NCBI RefSeq assembly: GCF_001368815.1
Contig: NZ_CTEI01000002.1
Coordinates: 124,001-188,000 of the forward strand
Source: Paraliobacillus sp. PM-2
GTDB lineage: Bacteria; Bacillota; Bacilli; Bacillales; Amphibacillaceae
Direction: 5' to 3'
DNA: 64,000 nucleotides
In this document: in pieces, positions 9,326-18,349 of the stretch
How the letters are laid out: each line of letters begins with the position of its first letter
Position numbering within the stretch: the stretch's first letter is position 1
Notes under the pieces: model-generated
Told to the model about the DNA's origin: nothing
The model's input: the letters and a program-made list of their open reading frames with translations, nothing else
Databases searched by the model: none
Position numbers and translations under genes: made by a program

Positions 9326-9333
9326 TAAGTCAA
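9304..9333 (-). promoter_or_regulatory. SigA-type promoter of the ymfC-nup operon
   Basis: Minus strand: TTGACT (9328-9333), 18-bp spacer, TAAAAT (9304-9309). The spacer carries one of the two GACGTC operators. The 9102-9421 gap (320 bases) thus holds, from spoIIIE onward, a terminator, this promoter, two operators, two cre-like sites and an untranslated leader of about 190 bases with no credible ORF. Confidence 0.6.
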
Positions 9334-9363
9334 TATATTTATATTCTTTTTCACTTATTGAAT

Positions 9364-9414
9364 AAAAAACTCTCCCTATAACTGTACTGTAACGTATAAA
9401 GGGAGAGTTTTTTT
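9364..9414 (-). terminator. intrinsic terminator after spoIIIE
   Basis: Inverted arms near 9365-9376 and 9399-9412 (A5 plus CTCTCCCT against AGGGAGAG plus T-run), with a long loop. T-runs stand on both sides, so it could work in both directions, but only spoIIIE on the minus strand needs it. Confidence 0.75.
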
Positions 9415-9421
9415 AGTTAAA

Positions 9422-11722
9422 TTAACTTGTTTTTTGTTCAGGGTATTCCGATACTAAGACAGACCTAGGCTTTGACCCTTCATAAGGACCGACTATGCCT
9501 CGTTCTTCCATGGCATCAATTAACCTTGCTGCTCTTGTGTATCCTATACGAAATCTCCTCTGAAGCATGGACACACTGGCGCTTTGCATTTCAATTATTA
9601 GTTGTACTGCTTCATCAAACAATACATCTTCTACTTCTTTTTGAACGTCAGATTCTTCTTCTGGAATCATTTCTTCTTGATATTGTGCTTTTTGTTGTTC
9701 GATACAGTGATCGACAATATGTTCTACTTCTGCATCAGAAAGAAATGCGCCTTGAATACGCGTTGGCTTCGACGAACCTACAGGAGTAAATAACATATCA
9801 CCTCGACCTAATAATTTCTCTGCCCCACCAGCATCCAATATCGTACGAGAATCGGTTTGAGAAGAAACACTAAATGCAATTCTAGAAGGTATGTTAGCTT
9901 TAATTACGCCGGTAATAACATCAACAGAAGGACGTTGGGTAGCAATAATTAAATGAATTCCAGCTGCTCTTGCCATTTGTGCAAGTCTAGTAATCGCGTC
10001 TTCCACTTCACTAGAAGCTACCATCATTAAATCTGCAAGCTCGTCTACTAAAACAACAATATAGGGTAACAGCGGTTGTTGCTCTTCAGAAGGTGCGGTA
10101 TTATTGTATCGTTTAATATATTCATTATATCCTTCTATATTTCTATTACCGGTATCAGAAAACAACTCGTACCTTCTTTCCATTTCTGCCACTACTTTTT
10201 TTAATGCCCGTGATGCTTTCTTAGGATCAGTAACAACAGGAGTTAATAAGTGTGGTACACCATTGTATATATTCAATTCTACTTTTTTAGGATCTATCAT
10301 CATCATCTTTACTTCATGTGGTTTAGCCCGCATTAAAATGCTAGTAATAATTCCATTGATACATACACTCTTCCCACTACCTGTAGCACCAGCAACAAGT
10401 AGGTGTGGCATTTTATTTAGTTCAGCAACTACCGCGTCTCCTGAAATATCTCTTCCTAAAACAAAAGATAATATCGAAGCATTACTTGCCTGATTTGTTT
10501 CTAATACTTCACGTAATGATACCGTAGCTATTTCTTTATTTGGAACTTCAATACCTACAGCTGATTTACCTGGAATTGGTGCTTCTATTCTAATATCTTT
10601 TGCAGCTAAAGCAAGTGCTAAGTCATCATGTAGATTAACAATCTTTGAAACTTTTACGCCAGCTTCAGGGTAAACCTCATATTTTGTTACTGCTGGACCA
10701 ACATGTACACGAGTAACCCTTGCTTTAACACCAAAACTCTGAAATGTTCGTTCTAACTTTCTCACAGTGGCTTGAATTTCACCTTTAGCTTGTTGATGAT
10801 GTTGACTTTTGGGTTCATCTAACAAATCAAGGGAAGGAAGTTGATAATCAATATTTTCCATTTCCGTTAAAGGAAGTGCTTGTATTGCCTCTGATTCTTC
10901 TGCTTCATTATTTGATTCTTTTTTATCTTCTGATGTTTTATCTTTCTCTGAATCTATTGATTGATGTGCTATATCTGTAAATTCTTGAATAACTGGTTCT
11001 GTTGTTAATACTTCTGTAACATTTGTGTTCTCTTCAGGTACATCTTCAAATGGACCATCAATTTCTATTTCTTCTTCTGTATTAACTTGCTCTATCTGCT
11101 CTGCCTTTTTCATTTTTCTATTTTTAGCAAAAGCTTTCATCCGTGACTTTATACCATCTAATTTTTTTTCTAAAAAAGCTCCAATGGAGAAGTCAGTGAT
11201 AAAAACAATACCAATTAAAAACGAAAAGAATGCAACAATTTTTGCTCCGTCTGGAGAGAAAAGCACGTATGTAAATGCGAATAGGATACCCCCTAACAAG
11301 CCTCCCCCCAAATCAGAGGCAACCATATTACCATTGACAAATGCCATATAATTAGACCATGTTAATTGTAAAACAGATGCATTTTGAGTTGCAGCTAATT
11401 CAAACTTTCCTATATGCGTTACTAATAATAAAGCTAGAAAAACGATCATTGTACCTATTAATCTACGATTCAAAAGAGTTGGCAACCTCCGTTTAATTAC
11501 CAAAAATAAACCGATCCCTAATAATGCCAAGGAAGCGATAATATACCAAATTCCAAACAATAATCTAAATAAAAGCTCTAGCCAATTCGGAATAGCTCCT
11601 TCACTTATTGCACTAGCACCACTACCTAAAATGGCAAGGAAAATAAATAAAATACCTAATAATTCATACTTTAATTGTTGTTGTAATTTTTTTTGACTTT
11701 TCTTCTTTTTCCGCTTTGCCAT
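9422..11722 (-). CDS. spoIIIE: DNA translocase SpoIIIE/FtsK
   Basis: DNA translocase of 766 residues that pumps the chromosome across the sporulation septum and clears DNA trapped at division. About four N-terminal membrane segments (residues 20-180), an acidic Glu/Asp-rich linker (about 205-310), then the FtsK motor: alpha and beta domains with Walker A GATGSGKS, Walker [13 protein letters not shown], and a C-terminal winged-helix gamma domain (last 65 residues, [19 protein letters not shown]) that reads polarity sequences. The start is ATG at 11722 with GAGG 8 nt upstream; an in-frame GTG at 11731 overlaps that Shine-Dalgarno and is rejected. Own promoter with extended -10 upstream; a terminator follows. 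Confidence 0.95.
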   Translation of the reverse strand: MAKRKKKKSQKKLQQQLKYELLGILFIFLAILGSGASAISEGAIPNWLELLFRLLFGIWYIIASLALLGIGLFLVIKRRLPTLLNRRLIGTMIVFLALLLVTHIGKFELAATQNASVLQLTWSNYMAFVNGNMVASDLGGGLLGGILFAFTYVLFSPDGAKIVAFFSFLIGIVFITDFSIGAFLEKKLDGIKSRMKAFAKNRKMKKAEQIEQVNTEEEIEIDGPFEDVPEENTNVTEVLTTEPVIQEFTDIAHQSIDSEKDKTSEDKKESNNEAEESEAIQALPLTEMENIDYQLPSLDLLDEPKSQHHQQAKGEIQATVRKLERTFQSFGVKARVTRVHVGPAVTKYEVYPEAGVKVSKIVNLHDDLALALAAKDIRIEAPIPGKSAVGIEVPNKEIATVSLREVLETNQASNASILSFVLGRDISGDAVVAELNKMPHLLVAGATGSGKSVCINGIITSILMRAKPHEVKMMMIDPKKVELNIYNGVPHLLTPVVTDPKKASRALKKVVAEMERRYELFSDTGNRNIEGYNEYIKRYNNTAPSEEQQPLLPYIVVLVDELADLMMVASSEVEDAITRLAQMARAAGIHLIIATQRPSVDVITGVIKANIPSRIAFSVSSQTDSRTILDAGGAEKLLGRGDMLFTPVGSSKPTRIQGAFLSDAEVEHIVDHCIEQQKAQYQEEMIPEEESDVQKEVEDVLFDEAVQLIIEMQSASVSMLQRRFRIGYTRAARLIDAMEERGIVGPYEGSKPRSVLVSEYPEQKTS

Positions 11723-11871
11723 TTCTCTCACCTCAAATTGTACTAAAATGATAATAGAAACCCTCGCCTGGTAGACAAGGGTTTATCGATTTTTGCTAGA
11801 TAGAAACGATAAAGTTTACAACTGTCTTGCTCCAAGTTTTTTCACATTAAACTTTCTAGTTAGACATTTCT

Positions 11872-11880
11872 ATTATAGCA
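11872..11880 (-). promoter_or_regulatory. extended -10 promoter before spoIIIE
   Basis: Minus strand TGCTATAAT, an extended -10 element, with no clear -35 at 17 bp. About 150 bases upstream of the spoIIIE start. The leader carries only short imperfect inverted repeats (7-bp arms at 11758-11764 and 11778-11784) without a T-run. Confidence 0.5.
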
Positions 11881-11946
11881 TAAGTAATTTTTTCTGTTGT
11901 AAATTTTTTAATAATTTACTATCATTTATGGAAATCAAGAAATCAT

Positions 11947-12156
11947 TTAATTTTTGATTACTTCTCCCGGTTGAAGTGATTCTTCTAGGAAGTCTTGCGG
12001 ATTTGTTGATAGTAATTGAATAATACGATAGTTACCATTTTCTAAGCAATCAACCAACATGGATCTGCCCTCTACTTCAATCAATTTTTGCTTGTCATAC
12101 TGTTCTTGATTCGTTGCAAACACATCATTATAGTCTAGGGGAGTATACAGTATCAT
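11947..12156 (-). CDS. ylzJ: YlzJ-like small protein
   Basis: Small cytoplasmic protein of 69 residues of the YlzJ-like family, conserved in Bacillaceae directly after tepA. It starts [13 protein letters not shown] and has no membrane segment or known catalytic motif. The ATG overlaps the tepA stop (ATGA), so the two are co-translated. Function unknown. Support comes from length, synteny and the coupled start. Confidence 0.75.
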   Translation of the reverse strand: MILYTPLDYNDVFATNQEQYDKQKLIEVEGRSMLVDCLENGNYRIIQLLSTNPQDFLEESLQPGEVIKN

Positions 12157-12866
12157 TGTATCATTCCCTTATTTTCTTTATACATTTCAATTTGTTCATT
12201 CAAACGTACCATGGCTTCTTTTACTCCACCAACCGCATCGATTAACCCATATTTTACTGCATCTTTACCAACAACATTTGTACCAATATCTCGAGTCAAA
12301 TTACCTTTTTCAAACATAAGTGATTTAAATTTTTCCTCACTTACTTTGGAATGGCTTGTTACAAACTGAATAACACGCTCTTGCATCTTATCTAAATATT
12401 CAAATGTCTGTGGCACACCTATTACCAAACCAGTAAGCCGAATTGGGTGAATGGTCATTGTTGCAGATGGAACAATGTAGGAATGATCTGCTGCGACTGC
12501 AATCGGAACACCGATAGAATGTCCACCACCTAGAACTACTGATACTGTCGGTTTAGACAATGAGGCAATCATTTCAGATAAAGCTAATCCGGCTTCTACA
12601 TCTCCTCCTACCGTATTGAGCAAAATAATTAGTCCTTCAATTTTCGGATTTTGTTCTATTGCTATTAATTGGGGCAGAAGGTGCTCATATTTAGTCGTTT
12701 TATTTTGAGGTGGTAATTGTACATGACCTTCTACCTGCCCGATAATCGATAGTACATGGATATTAGAATCTGGTGCAGTTGGAACCGTACTTTGACCTAG
12801 TTGTTGTATTTTCTCAACTAATGATGATTTTTGTTCTTCCTCTTGTGATTTATCTGTTTTTGACAT
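12153..12866 (-). CDS. tepA: ClpP-like protease TepA
   Basis: ClpP/crotonase-fold protein of 237 residues, the TepA (YmfB) branch. The nucleophile region reads GGGHSIG and a later TIHPIR supplies the His expected in ClpP-type triads; a charged N-terminal extension of about 40 residues precedes the fold. In B. subtilis TepA has been linked to degradation of signal peptides and of small acid-soluble spore proteins on germination. It forms a two-gene unit with ylzJ; dapA upstream is cut off by a terminator, so tepA should have its own promoter in 12867-12935, although none is clear. Confidence 0.85.
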   Translation of the reverse strand: MSKTDKSQEEEQKSSLVEKIQQLGQSTVPTAPDSNIHVLSIIGQVEGHVQLPPQNKTTKYEHLLPQLIAIEQNPKIEGLIILLNTVGGDVEAGLALSEMIASLSKPTVSVVLGGGHSIGVPIAVAADHSYIVPSATMTIHPIRLTGLVIGVPQTFEYLDKMQERVIQFVTSHSKVSEEKFKSLMFEKGNLTRDIGTNVVGKDAVKYGLIDAVGGVKEAMVRLNEQIEMYKENKGMIQ

Positions 12867-12934
12867 TATCTCAGCTCCTTTTTTTGAAATCTCTTATTAG
12901 TATGGACATTAAGTAGAAGTTCATACGAAGAGTA

Positions 12935-12975
12935 ACAAACAAACAGACTCTCACCTACAAAGGCGAGAGTCTGTT
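12935..12975 (-). terminator. intrinsic terminator after dapA
   Basis: Perfect 11-bp stem on the minus strand (arms 12965-12975 and 12942-12952) with a 12-nt loop and a T-rich tail (TTTGTTTGTT). Ends the spoVF-asd-dapG-dapA transcript. Confidence 0.8.
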
Positions 12976-12981
12976 AAAAAG

Positions 12982-13854
12982 CTAATCTATATCATTCATC
13001 AATTCTTTAATAAGTTGTTCTTCTATTTCCGACAATGGAACCAGTGGTAAGCGAACTGCTCCTGTTTCTATGCCCTGTAAACGTAATGCAAATTTAACGG
13101 GAGCTGGAGACGGTGCAACAAATAAACCACGCATAATCGGAAGTATCTTACGGTGAATGTTGGCTGCTTCCTGTACTTCTCCCTTGTCAAAACATTCTAA
13201 CATCTGCTTCATTTCTGTTCCAATAACATGGGAAGAGACAGATACAACCCCATTTGCTCCAATGGATTTTAAAGGTAAAGTTAAACTGTCGTCACCACTA
13301 TAAACAGTAAAGTTTTCATCTGTCTGCTCAATAATCTGTGAGATTGCATCTAAATTCCCACTAGACTCTTTTATGGAAACAATATTATCAATTTTTGATA
13401 AAGATACAATGGTTTCCACAGACAGATGAACCATTGTTCTACCAGGTATATTATATAACATGACTGGTAAATTAGTTGATTCAGCTACTGATCTAAAATG
13501 TTCATATAAACCAGCTTGATTAGGTTTATTATAGTATGGTGTTACTAATAAAATCCCATCAACACCTGCTTTTTCTGCTTTCTTAGTTAAATCAATTGTT
13601 TCTTGGGTATTATTAGATCCTGTCCCTGCAATGATAGGAATTCTTCCATTAACCGTTTTAACTGTAAATTCAAACAAGTCTATTTTTTCTTGCTTTGATA
13701 ACGTTGGAGATTCTCCTGTAGTACCTGCCACAATTAATCCTTCTGTTTTATGTTGGATTAAATGTTCAACTAATTTTTCCACTTGTTGATTATCCACACC
13801 ATTTGATTCATCAAATGGTGTGACCATTGCTGTTAATAAGCTTCCAAAATTCAC
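12982..13854 (-). CDS. dapA: 4-hydroxy-tetrahydrodipicolinate synthase
   Basis: Condenses aspartate semialdehyde with pyruvate, the first step committed to lysine, meso-diaminopimelate and spore dipicolinate. TIM-barrel protein of 290 residues with the family motif GTTGESPTL, the YNIPGRT motif containing the catalytic tyrosine, and the Schiff-base lysine in SIKESSG. The GTG at 13854 is preferred: it aligns with the B. subtilis start (NFG...TAMVTPF) and has AGGTG 6 nt upstream; an in-frame GTG at 13863 would be only 3 nt from AGGAG. Last gene of the dipicolinate/lysine operon, with a strong terminator behind. Confidence 0.95.
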   Translation of the reverse strand: MNFGSLLTAMVTPFDESNGVDNQQVEKLVEHLIQHKTEGLIVAGTTGESPTLSKQEKIDLFEFTVKTVNGRIPIIAGTGSNNTQETIDLTKKAEKAGVDGILLVTPYYNKPNQAGLYEHFRSVAESTNLPVMLYNIPGRTMVHLSVETIVSLSKIDNIVSIKESSGNLDAISQIIEQTDENFTVYSGDDSLTLPLKSIGANGVVSVSSHVIGTEMKQMLECFDKGEVQEAANIHRKILPIMRGLFVAPSPAPVKFALRLQGIETGAVRLPLVPLSEIEEQLIKELMNDID

Positions 13855-13891
13855 GATAGTCACCTACTCCTTTCATACCTAGTGATCACTT

Positions 13892-15127
13892 TTAGACGCC
13901 AGCTATTTCACTATATTTATCTAACTCAAATGTTTTGTGTAATGCATTAATAGCTGGGACAAGATCATCATGGTGAATAAGGACCCAAATCGTCGTATGA
14001 CTATCCGCAGACTGTAAGATTTGTATGCCTGCTGTTGTTAAAGTTTGCACGATTTTTGCTGTTACACCAGGTACGCCTGTCATACCAGCCCCAACTAAAG
14101 AAACTTTCGCACAATGATGGATCATTTCAGGTTGATAATGCAACTGATTTAACAATTGTTTTGCCTTTTCTGCAAAGACTTGTGGAATCGTATATACTAC
14201 ACCATTAGGTGAGATATTGATAAAATCAACTGAAATTCCTGCCTCGGCCATTGCTTTAAATACATTTGAATGTAATTGATCCACATTTTCTGTTGTATCT
14301 ACTTTAATTTGTGTAATATCTGACATATGAGCAATTCCAGTAATTAAGCGATCCGTAATATCCTTTCCCTTGATTTCATCTAGGGAAGAAGTAACTAATG
14401 TACCAATATCGTTAGATACGGTAGAGCGCACACGCATTGGAATTTTGGCTTGCATGGCAATTTCTACAGCTCTTGGGTGAATGACTTTTGCACCCTGATA
14501 TGCAAGGTTGCAAATCTCATTATACGTTACTACATCTAATGTTTTAGCATCCTCCACTACTCTCGGATCCGCTGTCATTATACCAGCAACATCTGTGAAA
14601 ATATCGATATATGCAGCATTAAGTGCCGCACCTAACGCAGCAGCGGAGGTATCACTTCCTCCTCTACCTAAAGTAGTAATCTCCCCTGTTTCAGAGATAC
14701 CTTGAAAACCAGCAACAACAATTACTTGATGATTATTTAGCTCATGTGTAATACGATCAACTTTTAATTCCTTTATCTTTGCAGAAGTGAATTCCTCTGT
14801 TGTTAAGAATCCTGCTTGTGCACCAGTTAAAGCAATAGAAGAAATATCATTCTGCTTCAATTCATTTGAGAATACCACAGATGAAATGACTTCACCACAA
14901 GACAACAAAAGATCTTGTTCACGACTAGAAATATGGGTGTCAGGAAAATCAACTAAACCTAATAAAGAATCAGTTGCATAAGGTTCAGGATTTCTTCCCA
15001 TTGCCGAAACAACAACAACAACTTTATATCCCTGTTCAACGGACCCTTTAATACGGTTGATTGCTTTTTGTCTAACTTGTTTATTTTGAACGGATGTTCC
15101 GCCAAACTTTTGTATTAATACTTCCAT
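13892..15127 (-). CDS. dapG: aspartokinase I
   Basis: Phosphorylates aspartate at the head of the lysine/threonine/methionine pathway. Protein of 411 residues: kinase domain with N-terminal QKFGGTSV and TLGRGGSDTSA (about 155-165), then two ACT domains (about 265-410) with GVxGVTAKI. In B. subtilis DapG is the isozyme inhibited by diaminopimelate and is linked to asd and dapA; the same order here supports that assignment over the lysC or thrD isozymes. ATG with GAGGTGG upstream; 15 bases separate it from asd. Confidence 0.92.
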   Translation of the reverse strand: MEVLIQKFGGTSVQNKQVRQKAINRIKGSVEQGYKVVVVVSAMGRNPEPYATDSLLGLVDFPDTHISSREQDLLLSCGEVISSVVFSNELKQNDISSIALTGAQAGFLTTEEFTSAKIKELKVDRITHELNNHQVIVVAGFQGISETGEITTLGRGGSDTSAAALGAALNAAYIDIFTDVAGIMTADPRVVEDAKTLDVVTYNEICNLAYQGAKVIHPRAVEIAMQAKIPMRVRSTVSNDIGTLVTSSLDEIKGKDITDRLITGIAHMSDITQIKVDTTENVDQLHSNVFKAMAEAGISVDFINISPNGVVYTIPQVFAEKAKQLLNQLHYQPEMIHHCAKVSLVGAGMTGVPGVTAKIVQTLTTAGIQILQSADSHTTIWVLIHHDDLVPAINALHKTFELDKYSEIAGV

Positions 15128-15142
15128 GTTGCCACCTCGACA

Positions 15143-16189
15143 TTACAACCAGTTATTTTTGATTAATGATTCAGCAATTTGAACTGAATTCCAGGCTGCA
15201 CCTTTTAATAAATTATCTGAAACAACCCATAAATGGAATCCTTTAGGTTGATCTAAATCTTTGCGTACTCGCCCAACAAATACGTCTGATTTTCCAGCAG
15301 CATCTAACGGTGTTGGATAAATCTGGTTTGAAGGGTCATCCTCTAAGACTATACCAGGTGCTTCAGATAGCGCTTTCTGGATTGCTTCTACATTAACGTT
15401 CTCATCTTCTACTTCAACATATACACTTTCAGCATGTGATGTAAAGAATGGTAGTCTAACGCACGTTGCAGCAACTGGCAATACATCGTCATGTAAAATT
15501 TTCTTTGTTTCATTTATCATTTTCATTTCTTCAAACGTATAACCATTATCTTGGAATACATCAATTTGAGGTAATGCATTAAAAGCAATTGGATAATGCT
15601 TCTTTTCACCTTTAACTGGTAAGATGTTAGCTTCAAGATCTTCGCCATTTAAAAATGCTTGAGACTGGTCTGATAATTCTTCTACTGCTTGGTTTCCAGC
15701 ACCAGAAACTGCTTGATAAGTAGATACCAAAACTCGTTTCAAACCAAAAGCATCTTTTATTGGTTTTAATGCTGCTACCATTTGGATCGTTGAACAGTTT
15801 GGATTAGCAATAATGCCATTATGTTTCTGAATATCTGCTTCATTCACTTCTGGCACGATAAGTGGTACATCTTTATTCATACGAAATGCACTCGTATTAT
15901 CTACCACAACAGCACCATGTTTAACTGCTTCATGTGCAAGTGCTTTTGAAACAGAACCACCAGCAGAAAATAACGCAATATCTACTCCTTCAAAGCTTTC
16001 TGGTTTTGCTTCTTCAACCGTATATACCTGATCGTTAAATTTTATATTTGTTCCAGCTGATCGCTTCGATGACAAAAGAGTTAATTTCCCTATTGGAAAT
16101 TGTTTTTGTTCTAATGTTTCTAGCATTTTTTGACCTACTGCACCTGTTGCACCGAGTACAGCAACATGATATCCCGTAACTTCAGACAT
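15143..16189 (-). CDS. asd: aspartate-semialdehyde dehydrogenase
   Basis: NADPH-dependent reduction of aspartyl phosphate to the semialdehyde used by DapA. 348 residues: Rossmann motif GATGAVG (13-19) and catalytic Cys132 in NPNCSTIQ. The ATG at 16189 is chosen because GGAGAGGGG precedes it and the protein then starts directly before the Rossmann strand; a longer frame to 16282 would add a non-conserved 31-residue tail. A separate SigA-like promoter lies in the gap to spoVFB, in line with the need for asd-dapG-dapA in growing cells while spoVF is sporulation-specific. Confidence 0.95.
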   Translation of the reverse strand: MSEVTGYHVAVLGATGAVGQKMLETLEQKQFPIGKLTLLSSKRSAGTNIKFNDQVYTVEEAKPESFEGVDIALFSAGGSVSKALAHEAVKHGAVVVDNTSAFRMNKDVPLIVPEVNEADIQKHNGIIANPNCSTIQMVAALKPIKDAFGLKRVLVSTYQAVSGAGNQAVEELSDQSQAFLNGEDLEANILPVKGEKKHYPIAFNALPQIDVFQDNGYTFEEMKMINETKKILHDDVLPVAATCVRLPFFTSHAESVYVEVEDENVNVEAIQKALSEAPGIVLEDDPSNQIYPTPLDAAGKSDVFVGRVRKDLDQPKGFHLWVVSDNLLKGAAWNSVQIAESLIKNNWL

Positions 16190-16214
16190 AAAAAAATCCC
16201 CTCTCCAATACAAT

Positions 16215-16277
16215 GAATTACTTTTGAATTTAATTGTAATCATTATTTTAACATAGAATAGGGGAAAAAAGTAATTC
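16215..16277 (-). repeat. 11-bp inverted repeat flanking the asd promoter
   Basis: GAATTACTTTT at 16215-16225 is repeated perfectly in inverse at 16267-16277, 41 bases between arms. One arm covers the predicted -35 and the other lies in the early transcribed region. It could be a pair of operator half-sites or a long-range RNA pairing; nothing in the sequence decides which. Confidence 0.5.
16245..16274 (-). promoter_or_regulatory. candidate SigA promoter before asd
   Basis: Minus strand TTACTT (16269-16274), 18-bp spacer, TGT plus TAAAAT (16245-16253), an extended -10. Would drive asd-dapG-dapA independently of the spoVF genes. Confidence 0.45.
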
Positions 16278-16295
16278 AACAACTGAATCTTATAT

Positions 16296-16880
16296 TTATA
16301 CTCTATTAATTAAAACCGGTTGTAATTGATTAAACGTTAACGCTTGATCTATTGTTTCTGGAATCATTGTCATGTCAGCTACTAAAGAATTTGGCTTTTT
16401 GACAGGGTCATCTTGACCAAATGGTACAAAATAAATAAGCTTTGTTGCCATTAAACGCATAAGATTAACGCCATTTAGCCCTAATGCATCATTTGTCGAA
16501 ACTGCCAACACGACTGGACTACCATTTCGCATGGTCGCTTTCGTTGCCATTAACACCGGTGAATCAGATATGGCATTAGCGAGCCTGCTCATTGAATTAC
16601 CTGTTAATGGAGCAATAACCATACAATCAAGCGGTTCCACTGGTCCTAATGGTTCAGCATCTACGATAGTTCGAATTGGATCTCTACCTGTTATCTCTTT
16701 TATTTTATCAAGTAAATCTTCCGCTTTACCGAATCTTGTATCTGTATTCTGCACCGTATCTGATACTACAGGTACAATTTCGGCACCAAGATTAATTAAT
16801 TGTTCAATTTGAGGTAATACCGCTGCATACGTGCAATGTGAGCCTGTTATACCAAAACCAATTTTTTTCCCTTTCAACAC
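16296..16880 (-). CDS. spoVFB: dipicolinate synthase subunit B (flavoprotein)
   Basis: Subunit B (DpaB) of dipicolinate synthase, 194 residues, of the flavoprotein fold ([15 protein letters not shown] at the N-terminus, [19 protein letters not shown] in the middle). With subunit A it oxidises the DapA product to dipicolinic acid in the mother cell for spore heat resistance. GTG start at 16880 behind GGGAG. It lies 18 bases after spoVFA, so the pair is co-transcribed. Proves an endospore-forming host. Confidence 0.93.
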   Translation of the reverse strand: MLKGKKIGFGITGSHCTYAAVLPQIEQLINLGAEIVPVVSDTVQNTDTRFGKAEDLLDKIKEITGRDPIRTIVDAEPLGPVEPLDCMVIAPLTGNSMSRLANAISDSPVLMATKATMRNGSPVVLAVSTNDALGLNGVNLMRLMATKLIYFVPFGQDDPVKKPNSLVADMTMIPETIDQALTFNQLQPVLINRV

Positions 16881-16898
16881 AAATAATTCTCCCTTTCT

Positions 16899-17780
16899 TT
16901 AATTTTTCTGTGTGAATATAAGTTGGCTTATGATATTCGCGAGTATTTCTCCTGCTGTTTTAGGTGCTACCACTCCTGGAAGTCCTAATGCATGAATTAC
17001 TTTCATTCCTCTCTGCTTGGCATAATCAAAATCAACCCCACCTGGTTTTGAAGCCAAATCAATAATTAATGCATTTAGCTTTAATGGATTTAATACAGGT
17101 GCTGTCACTACTTTTACTGGTATAGTGTTAATAAGAATATCACACTGCCCAGTATATGCAGCTAAGTCATCCATGTGAAAATAGCCCATTCCCATCTCAT
17201 TTATCCTCGCCATATCGGCAGTTTTTCTCGCGCCGACAATGACCTTTGCACCTAAAGCTTTAAATTTATTTGCTACACTCATACCTACTCTACCAAAACC
17301 TAATACTAAAACAGTAGATTGGTGGATGGTAAAATTAGTGTTTTGGATTGCAAGCATGATTGCACCTTCAGCAGTTGGTATTGAATTATATATTGCAACA
17401 TCATCTCTATTCATCAAAGGAATTAAGTTAAGATTGTTTTTCGTTTTTACTGCTTCTAAATAAGGTGTTGTTATACCAGTAAATACAACACAGTGTTCCG
17501 GGAGCCTTGAAAACCAGCTCTCAGACAGGTGAATCTTGTCATTTGAAAAGACAGCATCTATCACACCATTTTCATCTATCCCAGGTATAGGTAAAATGAC
17601 CACATCTAGTTTCTCAACTTCTAACGAAAAAAAGTCTGTTTGTTTCACACCAGTAAATCCCTGATTTAATTGCTCAAATCCAACTAATTCCATTGTCAGT
17701 TGTTTATTTTCTGATAATTTTTTTATCATATCAAGATATCTAGCGTCGCCACCCAATATTGCAATATGAAATTGATCCAT
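16899..17780 (-). CDS. spoVFA: dipicolinate synthase subunit A
   Basis: Subunit A (DpaA) of 293 residues, with a D-2-hydroxyacid dehydrogenase-like N-terminal part and an NAD(P)-binding Rossmann motif VLGFGRVG at about residues 157-164. Acts with SpoVFB in the mother cell. The ATG at 17780 is chosen for its AGAGGTGG Shine-Dalgarno; the frame continues up to 17813 but the extra 11 residues contain the Shine-Dalgarno itself. A SigK-type promoter lies about 45-70 bases upstream. Confidence 0.93.
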   Translation of the reverse strand: MDQFHIAILGGDARYLDMIKKLSENKQLTMELVGFEQLNQGFTGVKQTDFFSLEVEKLDVVILPIPGIDENGVIDAVFSNDKIHLSESWFSRLPEHCVVFTGITTPYLEAVKTKNNLNLIPLMNRDDVAIYNSIPTAEGAIMLAIQNTNFTIHQSTVLVLGFGRVGMSVANKFKALGAKVIVGARKTADMARINEMGMGYFHMDDLAAYTGQCDILINTIPVKVVTAPVLNPLKLNALIIDLASKPGGVDFDYAKQRGMKVIHALGLPGVVAPKTAGEILANIISQLIFTQKN

Positions 17781-17822
17781 ATGTCCACCTCTTCTTTTAT
17801 AAAAATAACACATTTTTCGTTA

Positions 17823-17849
17823 TATCATATGAGTCAGATCCCTCAAAGT
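17823..17849 (-). promoter_or_regulatory. SigK-type promoter of spoVFA-spoVFB
   Basis: Minus strand AC (17848-17849), 16-bp spacer and CATATGATA (17823-17831), which fits the SigK pattern AC-N16-CATANNNTA. In B. subtilis spoVF is a late mother-cell operon read by SigK, so pattern and biology agree. The rest of the 17781-18034 gap holds the ymxH terminator and no ORF. Confidence 0.6.
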
Positions 17850-17953
17850 GAAGGTACAGGTACCTAGTGCAGCATTGCACTATCTTTTAATTATTTAAGC
17901 TTCCCTCCATTCCTTTGTTTGTTATCGTGATTAACAGCCTAGATCACTGTATG

Positions 17954-17996
17954 AAAAAAGCTGTTTAAAAGAAAGAATCTTTTAAACAGCTTTTTA
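17954..17996 (-). terminator. intrinsic terminator after ymxH
   Basis: Perfect 16-bp stem (arms 17956-17971 and 17979-17994), loop of 7, with T-run on the minus strand side. Separates mlpA-ymxH from the dipicolinate operon. Confidence 0.85.
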
Positions 17997-18034
17997 ACGT
18001 AATCAAAAGATAAACGTCATCATTTATAAAGTAA

Positions 18035-18280
18035 CTATTTCGAAATAGGTGTTTGTCGTATCATGATCATATCTTCACCGATTTTTTCTATATCAGACCA
18101 TTTAATGCGTAAATTCACATCTTCTTTTTTCATACCAAACCAACTATAGTTAGGGATAATAAATGCAACGATTTCCCCTGTTTTTTCATCCAGCTCTATA
18201 TCTGTTTGTCCAAGCACTCCTAGCCTTGTACCAGTTTGAATGTCAACAATTTCTTTACTACTTAAGTCACGATATCGCAT
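18035..18280 (-). CDS. ymxH: YlmC/YmxH-family sporulation-associated protein
   Basis: Small PRC-barrel-like protein of 81 residues, YlmC/YmxH family (MRYRDLSSKEIVDIQTGTRLG start, GEIVAFIIPNY core). The start at 18280 has a strong GGGAGG at 7-8 nt; an upstream ATG at 18304 would include the Shine-Dalgarno in the protein. It follows mlpA by 69 bases, as in B. subtilis. No enzymatic motif; biochemical role unknown. Confidence 0.82.
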   Translation of the reverse strand: MRYRDLSSKEIVDIQTGTRLGVLGQTDIELDEKTGEIVAFIIPNYSWFGMKKEDVNLRIKWSDIEKIGEDMIMIRQTPISK

Positions 18281-18349
18281 GCAGAATCCTCCCTTTCCTA
18301 TCATTAGCGTATGATAAAGAATAGAGATCTATGCCGATCAAATTACCTG

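Noticed and set aside
9364-9414. Convergent plus-strand terminator ending a plus-strand gene
   Set aside because: The stem has T-runs on both sides, but no plus-strand gene precedes it; it serves spoIIIE.
10104-10493. 129-codon plus-strand frame inside spoIIIE
   Set aside because: Antisense shadow of the SpoIIIE motor domain.
15128-16295. Lysine riboswitch before asd or dapG
   Set aside because: The gaps (15 and about 105 bases) are too short and lack the expected multi-helix fold; only an inverted repeat and a promoter are visible.
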